Source: an uncultured Bacilli bacterium (GTDB taxonomy: Bacteria > Bacillota_I > Bacilli_A > ML615J-28 > CAG-313). Taken from it: DNA of 64,000 nucleotides. Every line of letters starts with the position of its first letter. Within the stretch, counting starts at the first letter, position 1. The position numbers and the translations under genes were made by a program. This document shows, in pieces, positions 55,755-63,859 of the stretch. The notes beneath the pieces are model-generated. The model worked only from the letters and a program-made list of their open reading frames with translations. It was not told the origin of the DNA and ran no database searches. Location: the NCBI GenBank assembly GCA_934133195.1, contig CAKPAZ010000002.1, positions 1-64,000 on the forward strand, read 5' to 3'.

Positions 55755-55791
55755 AGTTAGAAAGCATAGGGTAGACCTATAAATTCTAACT
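55755..55791 (-). terminator. Intrinsic terminator after khpA
   Basis: AGTTAGAA and TTCTAACT pair, with an inner ATAGG/CCTAT helix, and TTTTTTC follows on the minus strand. The hairpin begins at the khpA stop codon and isolates rpsP-khpA from rimM-trmD. Confidence 0.8.
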
Positions 55792-56044
55792 ATTCAAGTC
55801 CTGTAAATTCAATTGTTACAGATTGATCATTGCGGGTTGCAGCGGCATGAGCTAAAGTTCTTATAGCACTTGCTACTCGTCCATGTTTTCCTATTACTCT
55901 TCCAAGATCAATTGGATCAACTAATACTTCAACAGAAATCTCCCTATCATTAATAGTTTCCACTTTAACAACAACTTCTTCTGGGCGACTAACAAGTGGC
56001 TTAACTAATTCTTTAACTAAATTTTCATAATTAATTTCAGCCAT
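55790..56044 (-). CDS. khpA: KH-domain RNA-binding protein KhpA
   Basis: An 84-aa single KH-domain protein (YlqC/KhpA type). The conserved core VDPIDLGRVIGKHGRVASAIRTLAHAAA includes the GxxG loop GKHG. With KhpB it binds RNA and affects cell division and elongation in streptococci. It follows rpsP by ten bases, the usual order. Confidence 0.95.
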   Translation of the reverse strand: MAEINYENLVKELVKPLVSRPEEVVVKVETINDREISVEVLVDPIDLGRVIGKHGRVASAIRTLAHAAATRNDQSVTIEFTGLE

Positions 56045-56054
56045 TGTTTATCAC

Positions 56055-56330
56055 CTATTTTGTAGTAGTGTTTTTATTTGTAAATTTTGCAATGATTCCT
56101 TGTTTTGATAATAATGACTTAACTGTATCTGTTGGTTTTGCACCTTTTTCTAACCATGATAATACTTTTTCTTCGTCAATTTTAACAGTTGCAGGATTTG
56201 TTAGAGGGTTATAAGTTCCTACGATTTCGATGAAACGACCATCACGAGGGTTACGTGAATCAGTTACAACGATACGATAAAAAGGACTTTTCTTAGAACC
56301 AAATCTTTGAGATCTTAATTTTACAGACAT
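56055..56330 (-). CDS. rpsP: 30S ribosomal protein S16
   Basis: A 91-aa ribosomal protein with the complete family pattern [39 protein letters not shown] and the helical end. AGGAGG precedes the ATG. It begins a two-gene operon with khpA. Confidence 0.98.
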   Translation of the reverse strand: MSVKLRSQRFGSKKSPFYRIVVTDSRNPRDGRFIEIVGTYNPLTNPATVKIDEEKVLSWLEKGAKPTDTVKSLLSKQGIIAKFTNKNTTTK

Positions 56331-56364
56331 AATAATTCCTCCTATTTGTAATTATTTCTTAAGT

Positions 56365-56393
56365 ATTATATCACAATATTAAATAGGTGTCAA
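56365..56393 (-). promoter_or_regulatory. rpsP promoter, -35 inside the preceding terminator
   Basis: TTGACA (56393-56388) and TATAAT (56370-56365) with 17 bases between on the minus strand. The TTGACA is part of the descending arm of the ylbDE terminator. Confidence 0.85.
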
Positions 56394-56410
56394 GTATATT
56401 GCCTTGACAC
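56387..56410 (-). terminator. Terminator-like hairpin after the YlbE-like gene
   Basis: GTGTCAAG (56410-56403) and CTTGACAC (56394-56387) pair around an eight-base loop from the YlbE stop codon on. The tail CTATTTAAT is T-poor, so termination may be partial. Confidence 0.55.
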
Positions 56411-56634
56411 TAACTATTTAGATATTTTACAATTCCATTAATAAAATCTACTTGCTTTCTTAAGTTATCAATTTTATCGTAAGTCGTTAACTTTAAATTT
56501 ACTTTTACTTCTTTTTCAAAATCATCATATGCATTTGGATGATCATTTAAGATAACATACCATTTTGGATGATATCTTAAATATGTTAAATACAAATCAT
56601 TTTGATAAAGTTTGCTTAAAATTTCTTGTGTCAT
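56410..56634 (-). CDS. ylbE: YlbE-like small protein
   Basis: A 74-aa protein resembling B. subtilis YlbE in length and layout (YLRYHPKWYVILNDHPNAYDDFEKEVK against the REQPEWYRRLMRNP type stretch). Function unknown. The ATG two bases after the ylbD-like stop, with GGTGG eight bases upstream, is used. The ylbD-ylbE order is as in Bacillus. Confidence 0.65.
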   Translation of the reverse strand: MTQEILSKLYQNDLYLTYLRYHPKWYVILNDHPNAYDDFEKEVKVNLKLTTYDKIDNLRKQVDFINGIVKYLNS

Positions 56635-56636
56635 AA

Positions 56637-56999
56637 TTAATCCCACCAACTATTATAATTTGCGTTATAGAGGCTACTTACATTTTTACCTCCAAAACTT
56701 TGTGTTATTTGAAGAACCTTTTGCACTGTATTTAGTGTTTTACTTATTGAGTCTGGGTTAATCTTTTTTACATATCCCCAGATATTTTTTAAGTTTGCTT
56801 GTGCTAGTAAGTCTTCAAGTTTTTTGGGTTGTTCAGTAGTTTCTTGTTTTTCATACTTTTTCCAAGATTCATCACTTTCTCCTAGAATTACCCAATTTTC
56901 ATAAATTTGTTGCCATGTTGATGTTCCCTTTTTTACTTCATCTCTTACAAGAGGATGTTTTGATACAAACTCACGAAATTCATCCATTCTACTTGCCAT
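56637..56999 (-). CDS. ylbD: YlbD-like putative spore coat protein
   Basis: A 120-aa protein with the YlbD pattern: MDEFREFVSKHPLVRDEVKKGTSTWQQIYENWVILGESDESW, a Glu/Lys/Pro-rich linker and a C-terminal helix ending YNSWWD. B. subtilis YlbD is described as a putative coat protein. It is divergent from the 80-aa gene at 57092, which has a SigK-like promoter. Confidence 0.72.
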   Translation of the reverse strand: MASRMDEFREFVSKHPLVRDEVKKGTSTWQQIYENWVILGESDESWKKYEKQETTEQPKKLEDLLAQANLKNIWGYVKKINPDSISKTLNTVQKVLQITQSFGGKNVSSLYNANYNSWWD

Positions 57000-57043
57000 T
57001 CTTTCACCCCTATTATAATTTATTACAAATATCTAATTTTGGT

Positions 57044-57072
57044 GACAAAAAACTAGATTAATTCATAATATA
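57044..57072 (+). promoter_or_regulatory. SigK/SigE-like promoter of the 80-aa gene
   Basis: GACA at 57044-57047 and CATAATATA at 57064-57072, with 17 bases between AC and CATA, match the mother-cell SigK pattern AC-N16/17-CATANNNTA. The same arrangement, even the GTGACA context, precedes the GerE-like gene. AAAGGAGG and the ATG follow. Confidence 0.6.
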
Positions 57073-57091
57073 AGGTGAAAGGAGGATTACT

Positions 57092-57334
57092 ATGTTTTTC
57101 AAAAAGAAAGAGGAACGATATAACAACCCTATGCCAAATCCATATGCACCAATGAATAATGGGGTTCCTGGATATATGTATGGGTATCAAGAAGTTGCTC
57201 CAAACAATTATGATTTAAGTCGTTTACAATCAGAGATTAACGAATTAAAACGCTTAAACAATGAAATGTTAAAGCGTGTAAGTAGATTAGAAAACTATTT
57301 AGGAATTAGAGGAAATGATAATACTACTTATTAG
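57092..57334 (+). CDS. Small Pro/Asn/Tyr-rich protein with C-terminal coiled coil, candidate spore protein
   Basis: An 80-aa protein not recognised as a named family. Residues 1-40 are rich in Pro, Asn, Met, Gly and Tyr (NNPMPNPYAPMNNGVPGYM). Residues 42-70 form a heptad-rich helix (LSRLQSEINELKRLNNEMLKRVSRLENYLG). Strong AAAGGAGG site. The SigK-like promoter and position beside ylbD-like and YjcZ-like genes suggest a coat or forespore-surface protein; that is inference. Confidence 0.7.
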   Translation: MFFKKKEERYNNPMPNPYAPMNNGVPGYMYGYQEVAPNNYDLSRLQSEINELKRLNNEMLKRVSRLENYLGIRGNDNTTY

Positions 57335-57600
57335 TATTTTCCACCACATGATGTAATTATTTGATAAATCGAGATTCCTGTAACTTTCTCAAAATTTTTA
57401 TCATATTTTTTTTGTAAAGCAATATTGTTAATAATATTACGATATTCTTTATAAGCTGTTAATAATTCATCTTTTTTAATCTTTTGATGTTTTGTTCTTT
57501 CCATCAAAGAATAAAAATTAAAAATTTTAACTATTTCTTCTGTTGTAAATAACTCATAATCTATTTGTAATGCCATTTCGGCTTCATGTTTTTGCTTCAT
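57331..57600 (-). CDS. UPF0223-family protein
   Basis: An 89-aa protein matching UPF0223 (B. subtilis YktA type): IDYELFTTEEIVKIFNFYSLMERT, then LLTAYKEYRNIIN and KYDKNFEKVTGISIYQIIT. Function unknown. The ATG at 57600 with GGGTGA upstream is preferred to one 18 bases earlier. Its end overlaps the end of the convergent 80-aa gene by four bases. Confidence 0.78.
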   Translation of the reverse strand: MKQKHEAEMALQIDYELFTTEEIVKIFNFYSLMERTKHQKIKKDELLTAYKEYRNIINNIALQKKYDKNFEKVTGISIYQIITSCGGKY

Positions 57601-57679
57601 ATTAATCACCCAATACATTTTACCATATTTGTTTAATTTAATAAATTAATTTGTATTTATAAATTTGGGTAAAGGCATA

Positions 57680-57707
57680 GACAAAAATGTAAAACGTTCA
57701 TATTATA
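57680..57707 (+). promoter_or_regulatory. SigK/SigE-like promoter of the YjcZ-like gene
   Basis: GACA at 57680-57683 and CATATTATA at 57699-57707, 16 bases between AC and CATA. It resembles the elements before the 80-aa and GerE-like genes. A TATAAT overlaps its end but lacks a -35 at the right distance. Confidence 0.58.
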
Positions 57708-57730
57708 TAATAACTAAAGGAGGGGAGTTT

Positions 57731-57877
57731 ATGTATCAACCTAATTATGGATTTAATTGTTGTCAACCAGTTAATACTGGATGTTGTAACACTGGCTGTG
57801 GCACAGGAGGTTATGGATATGCTTTAATTCTTGTATTATTCATTCTTCTTGTTATCATTGGTACTGCTCGTTGGTAA
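57731..57877 (+). CDS. YjcZ-family small sporulation protein
   Basis: A 48-aa protein: a Cys/Gly/Asn-rich head (NYGFNCCQPVNTGCCNTGCG) and one membrane helix GYALILVLFILLVIIGTA. This is the YjcZ family layout (tiny proteins such as SscA linked to spore coat assembly in Bacillus). GGAGGGG lies just before the ATG at 57731; the frame is open earlier but without a ribosome site. Five cysteines in 20 residues are more than usual and could form disulfide bonds. Confidence 0.82.
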   Translation: MYQPNYGFNCCQPVNTGCCNTGCGTGGYGYALILVLFILLVIIGTARW

Positions 57878-57885
57878 AAAGATAA

Positions 57886-57915
57886 AGACTGCTGTTAATC
57901 AGCAGTTTTCTTTTT
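57886..57915 (+). terminator. Intrinsic terminator after the YjcZ-like gene
   Basis: ACTGCTG and CAGCAGT pair around a short loop and run into TTTCTTTTTTC on the plus strand. Confidence 0.85.
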
Positions 57916-57917
57916 TC

Positions 57918-57946
57918 TTGATTATTCTTATGTTTTTTAGTATAAT
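57918..57946 (+). promoter_or_regulatory. def promoter
   Basis: TTGATT (57918-57923), 17 bases, TATAAT (57941-57946). It follows the YjcZ terminator directly; GAGGTGAT and the ATG come 12 bases later. Confidence 0.75.
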
Positions 57947-57968
57947 ATATATATAATGAGGTGATAAA

Positions 57969-58544
57969 ATGCTCACAATGAAAAACATTATAAGAGAAGG
58001 AAATCCTATTTTAAAAGCTAAATCTGTTGATGTAGCACTTCCCTTAAGTGAAGATGATGAAAATACTCTTAAATCAATGATTGAATATATATTTAATTCT
58101 ATCAATCCTGAGATTGCTGAAAAATATAAACTACGCCCAGCAGTTGGAATCGCTGCTCCACAAGTTGGTAAAAATATTAAAATGCTTGTTATGTATTGTA
58201 CTGATGAATATGGTAATGAACATTATTATCCAATGGTGAATCCTCGTATTATAAGTTATTCTGAAGAACTAACTTATCTTGATTGTGGAGAAGGTTGTCT
58301 ATCTGTTGATCGAGAAACTCATGGATATGTACATCGACCACGTCGTGTTTCTTTAGAAACTTATCTTTATGACAATGGTGAATTAAAAAAAGTATCACTT
58401 CGTCTTAAAGGTTATCCTGCTGTGGTATTTCAACATGAATATGATCATTTAAATGGAATCTTGTTTGTTGATCGAATTAACAAAAAAGAACCATTTAAGG
58501 TTCCTGAAAATTCACGTCCAATTGTTTTTAAAAATGAAGAATAA
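57969..58544 (+). CDS. def: Peptide deformylase
   Basis: A 191-aa metal hydrolase that removes the formyl group from nascent proteins. All three motifs are present: GIAAPQVG, EGCLSVDRE and QHEYDHLNG. The long form with an insertion after residue 40 is typical of the type 2 deformylases of Bacilli. GAGGTGAT is correctly spaced before ATG 57969. Confidence 0.97.
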   Translation: MLTMKNIIREGNPILKAKSVDVALPLSEDDENTLKSMIEYIFNSINPEIAEKYKLRPAVGIAAPQVGKNIKMLVMYCTDEYGNEHYYPMVNPRIISYSEELTYLDCGEGCLSVDRETHGYVHRPRRVSLETYLYDNGELKKVSLRLKGYPAVVFQHEYDHLNGILFVDRINKKEPFKVPENSRPIVFKNEE

Positions 58545-58570
58545 AATGAATTGAGTAATCAATTCATTTT
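58543..58570. terminator. Bidirectional terminator between def and the HAD gene
   Basis: AAAATGAATTGA pairs with TCAATTCATTTT around GTAA, with T-runs on both sides. The HAD gene stop codon lies inside it. Confidence 0.8.
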
Positions 58571-59362
58571 TTCTTTTAAGATATATTCTTTTATATTCTT
58601 CATTAAGCCTTCGTCACTAATATCATATCCAACAATCTTCGCAGCATTCTTAGCTTTTGTGGTACCATTTCCCATGCAAATTGAAGTACCAACTCTTGTG
58701 AACATTACAACATCATTATCTGAATCACCTATTGCGAAAGTATTTTCTAATTTGTATCCCATTAAATTAATTACTCTTGTTACTCCTTCACCTTTGGTGT
58801 GATTTTTTTCAAGCACATCCGCTCCATAGTTTCCCCAATTGATAACTTCTAGTTCTGGAAAATCATGACGAATTTTTTCATTCTCCTCATTTGAAACAAA
58901 AAGCCATAATTGAGAAACACTTATTGTAGAAAGAATATTCATATCTTGAAGTGGTTCTATTTCCACCTTGATGTATTCCTCAAAATTAGTTTTCATTTCT
59001 TGGTTTAGTTGATTATAGTACAAATGATCTTCACAGATTAGAACAATTGGATAATTGTTTTTGTTACAATATTTAACAAATCTTTCAAGTATAGTTGATG
59101 ATATTTTTCCTTGATATATTTTTTTATCATCAATGTAGATTTCTTCACCATTGGTGAGAACAAAGCCTTTAAAGTTATTAAAATATTTTTTTACGCTACC
59201 GATTGTACTAAGTGATCTTCCACTCGCAATATATAAATCATAATCTGGATTGTTTGCGAGTTGTTTTAATATTTCAATAGTAGTTGGTCGAAAATCCTTA
59301 ATAGAACTATCATATAATGTTCCATCAATATCTATAAAAATTGCTTTTTTGTTATTTAACAT
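58559..59362 (-). CDS. HAD-superfamily Cof-type sugar-phosphate phosphatase
   Basis: A 267-aa phosphatase. Motif I is FIDIDGTLYDSS, motif II lies in LYIASGRSLS, and motif IV is FAIGDSDNDVVMF, with the C2B cap between. Cof-type enzymes hydrolyse sugar phosphates, pyridoxal phosphate or flavin mononucleotide, and the substrate cannot be called here. Confidence 0.9.
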   Translation of the reverse strand: MLNNKKAIFIDIDGTLYDSSIKDFRPTTIEILKQLANNPDYDLYIASGRSLSTIGSVKKYFNNFKGFVLTNGEEIYIDDKKIYQGKISSTILERFVKYCNKNNYPIVLICEDHLYYNQLNQEMKTNFEEYIKVEIEPLQDMNILSTISVSQLWLFVSNEENEKIRHDFPELEVINWGNYGADVLEKNHTKGEGVTRVINLMGYKLENTFAIGDSDNDVVMFTRVGTSICMGNGTTKAKNAAKIVGYDISDEGLMKNIKEYILKEKMN

Positions 59363-59457
59363 ATCCTTACCTCTTGTAATGATTATACATTATTTTTATT
59401 ATTTCCGACATTAATGTACTTATAAAAATGTTTTCATATATTTTTTAAGTTTTTTAC

Positions 59458-59486
59458 TGTAAAATTATTGAAATTTTTGATATAAT
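59458..59486 (+). promoter_or_regulatory. Promoter of the RNase J gene
   Basis: TATAAT at 59481-59486 with TGTAAA 17 bases upstream (59458-59463). The -10 is good and the -35 is weak. Confidence 0.5.
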
Positions 59487-59522
59487 ATATTAGATGAAAA
59501 AAGAAAAGAAAGGAGGAAACTA

Positions 59523-61220
59523 ATGGAGAAAGTGAATAAGAAACGAAAAGAACAAAATAGACTAGAGTATAAAGTCTACTCCTTAGGTGGTCTTGGCGTT
59601 GTTGGAATGAATATGTATGTAATTGAAAGTAATAGTGAAATTCTTATTATGGATGCTGGCATTCTTTTCGCTGATGATGAACAAAAGGGTGTAAATTATG
59701 TAATTCCCGATTTTACTCATTTAATCGAAAATCAGGATAAAATTGTCGGACTTTTTATTACCCATGGCCACGAGGACCACATTGGAGCTTTACCATTCTT
59801 ACTTAAGAAAGTAAAAATTCCTGCCGTTTATGCAAGTGGTATTGCGATTGGACTTATTCAAAATAAAATGCAAGAATTTCCAGATATAACATATAATCTT
59901 CAACCATACTATGATAATTCAGAATTTACATTTAAAACTCTAAAGGTAAGTTTTTTTAGAACTAATCATAGTATTCCTGATTCATATGGTATTGCATGTA
60001 AAACGCCTTATGGATATATCGTTAATACTGGAGATTTCAAATTTGATTTTAGTCCAATTGGAGAAAAATGCGATTATTATAAAATGACTAAACTCGGTAG
60101 AGAAGGTGTGCTATGCTTATTAGCTGATAGTACAAATGCAGATATTGCTCAATTTTCAGCAAGTGAAAGAAAGATTGGAGAAAACCTAAATAATTTATTT
60201 AGTCAAATTGAAGGTCGTATTATTGTTGCGACATTTGCTTCTAATGTATATCGTGTACAACAAATTTTACAAGCAAGCATTAATTCTAATCGTGATATTA
60301 TTGTTTTTGGACATAGTATGGAAAAAACAATTGAAGTTGCTTCAAGATTAAAGTACATTACAATACCAAAATCAAGAATCCACTTTGGTCGTGATTTAGG
60401 TAAACTTGACTCTAAGAAAGTAACTATATTATGTACAGGTTCACAAGGTGAACCACTTGCGGCTCTATCAAAGATTGCTAAAGGTACACATAAACAAATT
60501 AAATTATTACCTGATGATACTATTATTTTTTCAAGTAAACCAATACCTGGAAATGAACAATTCATAAATCGTAACATTAATATGTTAGTTCATGCAGGTG
60601 CACATGTTATCAAGAATAGTCCTTTAACTGACACTCATACAACTGGACATGCCTCACAAAATGAAATTCGCTTAATGCTTTCATTTATGCAACCAAGATA
60701 CTTTATGCCAGCACATGGTGAATATTCAATGCTTAAGCGTCATGCTAATATTGCTATATCAATGGGAATGCCTAAAGAAAATTGTTTTGTGTTAGACCCA
60801 GGAGATTCTTTATGCTTTAATGGTAAGGGAGCAAGAGTTATTAAAAATGATATTGTTGCTTCTGATGTTTATCTAGATTCTTCTTTAAGTGATGTTGACA
60901 GCAACATTATCAAAGAAAGAATTAAAATGAGTGATGGAGGACTTGTTAGTATTACCTTTAGTATAAACAAAAATAAGAAAGTGGTTTATCCAACTCAAGT
61001 TGTAACTAGAGGATTTATGGTACCTAATTTATCACAAGAATTCTGTGAGTTCTTAAAACAAAAAGCAAATGAAGTTTTAGCAAATGCCTTAAAGCAATAT
61101 AAAAACATTAATATTAAATATATTGAACGTCAAGTTGGGATTGCTTTAAGTCAAGATATATATCACAAGACTGAAAGAAGGCCTTTAATTGTAACTACTG
61201 TTAATATTATAAATAAATAG
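59523..61220 (+). CDS. rnj: Ribonuclease J
   Basis: A 565-aa metallo-beta-lactamase/beta-CASP RNase acting in mRNA decay and rRNA maturation. The zinc motif THGHEDHIGALP (near residue 80), NTGDFKFDFSP, the beta-CASP region (IIVATFASNVYRVQQIL, IIFSSKPIPGNE) and the histidine HTTGHASQNE are intact, and the C-terminal domain starts around 450. AGGAGG precedes ATG 59523. Whether it is J1 or J2 was not resolved. Confidence 0.95.
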   Translation: MEKVNKKRKEQNRLEYKVYSLGGLGVVGMNMYVIESNSEILIMDAGILFADDEQKGVNYVIPDFTHLIENQDKIVGLFITHGHEDHIGALPFLLKKVKIPAVYASGIAIGLIQNKMQEFPDITYNLQPYYDNSEFTFKTLKVSFFRTNHSIPDSYGIACKTPYGYIVNTGDFKFDFSPIGEKCDYYKMTKLGREGVLCLLADSTNADIAQFSASERKIGENLNNLFSQIEGRIIVATFASNVYRVQQILQASINSNRDIIVFGHSMEKTIEVASRLKYITIPKSRIHFGRDLGKLDSKKVTILCTGSQGEPLAALSKIAKGTHKQIKLLPDDTIIFSSKPIPGNEQFINRNINMLVHAGAHVIKNSPLTDTHTTGHASQNEIRLMLSFMQPRYFMPAHGEYSMLKRHANIAISMGMPKENCFVLDPGDSLCFNGKGARVIKNDIVASDVYLDSSLSDVDSNIIKERIKMSDGGLVSITFSINKNKKVVYPTQVVTRGFMVPNLSQEFCEFLKQKANEVLANALKQYKNINIKYIERQVGIALSQDIYHKTERRPLIVTTVNIINK

Positions 61221-61250
61221 AAGCAATGTTTTCACATTGCTTCCTTTTTT
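61220..61250. terminator. Terminator between rnj and the MFS gene
   Basis: GAAGCAATG and CATTGCTTC pair around TTTTCA, followed by CTTTTTT on the plus strand. The MFS gene converges and its stop is at the T-run. Confidence 0.88.
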
Positions 61251-62598
61251 ATTCATCTAAATCATCAGTATCTTCAAATTTTTCCATTCCCTTTTTGATT
61301 TTAATTTTAGCGTTTTTATTTTCTTTAAATAGAGAAAATATGACTGCTGCAATAATCATTGTAACAAGAGCATAAATAAATAATATTTTGTAATGACCTT
61401 GTACTGTAATTAAGATACCAACAACAATTGGAGTAATACTTTGAGCTACCATTGAGAAAGTATAGTATAATCCAGTATATTTTCCAACATTATCTTTATT
61501 TGATACTTCAACTAACATTGGATAACTATTAGCATTGATTAAAGCCCATCCAATACCACAAATAATAATTGCTATAATAAAGACGATTGGATTGTACCAA
61601 TTAAATACTCCTTCTAAAACAATTATTAAGAATCCTAGTATTAATGATCCAAGTCCCAAAAGAACGGTTTTCTTACGACCTATTTTTGCAGGTAGATTAA
61701 TTGTAAATAAGAAGGTTAAAATTGAAGATAATGGAAGTCCTGCCATTACAATTGTACCTACAAATGATTCTTCGCCGAATGTTTTCTTACAAAAAACACT
61801 ATAGAATGATTCAACCGCGTTAAAACTAATAAACCAGAATAAAACTGAGAAAAGTAAAATTAAAGTATTAATTTTATCTTGTTTTGAAAGAGTAGTTTTT
61901 TCATTTAAAGAAGTATCTTCTTTAGTAAAACTTTCACTTAGTTTTTCGCCCTCTTCCATTTCTTCTTCCATTTCTTTGACTAACTTAGGTTCATTAATCT
62001 TTAGAATTAGGATTACTACTGCAAGTAGCATGAAGAATGAAGCGATTAAAAATCCCGCAATACCTTGAGATGTTAAATCTTTAAAGAAAATCTTGATAAT
62101 CATTGCGATTAAACCACCAATTACAGCACCGATATAACCAACTAAATTGATAATACCATTAGCTTGAGAACGTAGGGGTTTAGGAGTTACGTCTGGCATT
62201 AGTGCTACTGCAGGATTACGATAAGCATTCATTATTAATAGAATTACTAACATCATAATTATTACTGCTGTTAATGAATTATAGCTATATGCTACAGCAA
62301 CAAAAGGAAAAGCTATTGCTGATAATATCATACCAATTACCATATAAGGCATACGACGTCCCCATTTTGATTTTGTTTTATCTGATAAAGCACCAAATAA
62401 AGGGAGCATAAATACAGCGAACATATTATCTGCAGCCATGATGATACCAATTAAATATGTTTTATCTTTTCCTAATAAATCTTCTAAGAATAAAGGACAA
62501 TAATAGTTGTACATTTGCCATAACATTAGGATTGCAAAGAAAGCAAACCCCATATAAAAGGTTCTTTTATAATTCAGTTTAAGTTGTTTTTTCTCCAT
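61249..62598 (-). CDS. MFS transporter, SLC45-like sugar symporter family
   Basis: A 449-aa major-facilitator protein with 12 predicted helices. Motif A is GALSDKTKSKWGRR after helix 2. The region MAADNMFAVFMLPLFG and the acidic central loop (about 210-235, EEEMEEGEKLSE) resemble SLC45-like sucrose/maltose:H+ symporters. The ligand is not determinable, but a sugar is likely. Its promoter lies just upstream, TTGGTT-N17-TAAAAT. Confidence 0.83.
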   Translation of the reverse strand: MEKKQLKLNYKRTFYMGFAFFAILMLWQMYNYYCPLFLEDLLGKDKTYLIGIIMAADNMFAVFMLPLFGALSDKTKSKWGRRMPYMVIGMILSAIAFPFVAVAYSYNSLTAVIIMMLVILLIMNAYRNPAVALMPDVTPKPLRSQANGIINLVGYIGAVIGGLIAMIIKIFFKDLTSQGIAGFLIASFFMLLAVVILILKINEPKLVKEMEEEMEEGEKLSESFTKEDTSLNEKTTLSKQDKINTLILLFSVLFWFISFNAVESFYSVFCKKTFGEESFVGTIVMAGLPLSSILTFLFTINLPAKIGRKKTVLLGLGSLILGFLIIVLEGVFNWYNPIVFIIAIIICGIGWALINANSYPMLVEVSNKDNVGKYTGLYYTFSMVAQSITPIVVGILITVQGHYKILFIYALVTMIIAAVIFSLFKENKNAKIKIKKGMEKFEDTDDLDE

Positions 62599-62631
62599 TG
62601 TATTTTACCTCATTTCAATTTCGATACACTT

Positions 62632-62660
62632 ATTTTAACACATAATTAAAAAAAAACCAA
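62632..62660 (-). promoter_or_regulatory. MFS gene promoter
   Basis: TTGGTT (62660-62655) and TAAAAT (62637-62632), 17-base spacer, on the minus strand. Confidence 0.5.
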
Positions 62661-62676
62661 CAATATGAATAAAAGA

Positions 62677-62714
62677 AAAGGTATTTATAAGATTATTTCT
62701 TCATAAATACCTTT
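62677..62714 (-). terminator. Terminator after the exonuclease gene
   Basis: AAAGGTATTTAT and ATAAATACCTTT pair around an AT-rich loop and run into TCTTTTATTC on the minus strand. Confidence 0.82.
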
Positions 62715-62715
62715 A

Positions 62716-63579
62716 TTATTTATTGTTTTTGATTTCTTCTAAAAATAAATGAAAGACTTCTGATGTAGCAACAGCATCATTTAAAGAATCATGATCTTGT
62801 ACGATTGGAGCTTTCTTTCCAAATAATCCATATGCATTAAATAGACCAATATCTGATTTAATACTATAGTAATTTTTAATTATTTGCATTAAATTGATTA
62901 CTTGTTTTTTCTCTAGTATTTTGGGTTTATGGTGCATTTCACATGAAAGATCAATTACATATATATCATTTCTTCCCCATACATAAACGATAGGTTGATA
63001 CATAGTTAAAATATCTTGAAATGTTTTATAAAATTGATTATATGTTTGTGCATGTTTAAAATCTTTTTCCGTTAAATTAAGGAAATCATAGGTTCTATCG
63101 GTAATATCATTTTTATTAAATGGTAACACATTACTATGTTCTGTTAAAACCACATTTCCTTCGCTATCTTCTAGATAAATACCATATTGTATTATTTCTG
63201 GTTTAAATCCAGCACCATGAACATATGAATAACTTGGCATTGTAAACTCTAGATCAAGAAACATACGATATGCATCTTTTGATAGTAGTTTATTTACACC
63301 TTTTTTTATCATATCAATATCAAAATAAGTAATAAAACCTCGAGATGTAGGACGCATTAGTTTTGTAAAGCTTACTACTTCTCTTGCCATACATTTATCT
63401 TTTTTTACTTTTTCACTTTTACAGATGAAATGTACATAAAGGCCTTCATGAAGATATGGTTTAAATCTTTTGTATTGGCTTCTTCCAAAATAGAAAAATT
63501 CAATGCGATTTTTAACTTTAACTTCAAATATACGTTCATCTAGATTAATTGATCTTATTTGCCCCCATACTGTTTGCAA
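62716..63579 (-). CDS. DEDDh-type 3'-5' exonuclease-like protein
   Basis: A 287-aa protein. An OB-like N-terminal part (1-75) precedes an RNase-H-fold exonuclease: FLDLEFTMPS carries the first Asp-x-Glu, VYVWGRNDIYVID the next acidic strand, and QDHDSLNDAVATSEVF the final His and Asp. It resembles KapD-like or DnaQ-like exonucleases of Firmicutes. The start is a TTG at 63579 with AGGCGAT upstream; there is no ATG in frame nearby. It follows the GerE-like gene closely, so it may be co-transcribed with it; KapD in Bacillus is linked to sporulation control, though orthology is not shown. Confidence 0.78.
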   Translation of the reverse strand: MQTVWGQIRSINLDERIFEVKVKNRIEFFYFGRSQYKRFKPYLHEGLYVHFICKSEKVKKDKCMAREVVSFTKLMRPTSRGFITYFDIDMIKKGVNKLLSKDAYRMFLDLEFTMPSYSYVHGAGFKPEIIQYGIYLEDSEGNVVLTEHSNVLPFNKNDITDRTYDFLNLTEKDFKHAQTYNQFYKTFQDILTMYQPIVYVWGRNDIYVIDLSCEMHHKPKILEKKQVINLMQIIKNYYSIKSDIGLFNAYGLFGKKAPIVQDHDSLNDAVATSEVFHLFLEEIKNNK

Positions 63580-63595
63580 GCTAATCGCCTACTTT

Positions 63596-63808
63596 CTATT
63601 TTATTTTTAGTTCGTTCATTTTTATTAATTCAAGAATTGCTTGGCTTCTACCTTTGACACCAAGTTTTTGAATCACATTAGATATATGATTTCTAACTGT
63701 TTTACTACTAATATGAAATTTATCAGCTATTAATTCTGTATCATAGTTTTGTACAAGCAATTCAAAGATTTCTCTTTCTCGGGTTGTTAAAAAATTTTTT
63801 CTTGACAT
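63596..63808 (-). CDS. GerE-like LuxR-type helix-turn-helix protein
   Basis: A 70-aa stand-alone LuxR/GerE DNA-binding domain: LTTREREIFELLVQNYDTELIADKFHISSKTVRNHISNVIQKLGVKGRSQAILEL, with no receiver or sensor domain. B. subtilis GerE, the last mother-cell sporulation regulator, has the same size and form and also lies in the neighbourhood of uvrC. The ATG at 63808 is preferred to a GTG at 63820. Its promoter looks SigK-dependent, as is that of gerE. Function as GerE is a strong inference, not proof. Confidence 0.78.
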   Translation of the reverse strand: MSRKNFLTTREREIFELLVQNYDTELIADKFHISSKTVRNHISNVIQKLGVKGRSQAILELIKMNELKIK

Positions 63809-63831
63809 CTTTTTCCCCACACTTTCATTTT

Positions 63832-63859
63832 TATATTATGCAAGTTGGTTATGATTTGT
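63832..63859 (-). promoter_or_regulatory. SigK/SigE-like promoter of the GerE-like gene
   Basis: On the minus strand GTGACA, with its AC at 63859-63858, and CATAATATA (63840-63832) are separated by 17 bases. Spacing and both motifs equal those before the 80-aa gene at 57092. The GACA element lies in the last codons of uvrC. Confidence 0.6.
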
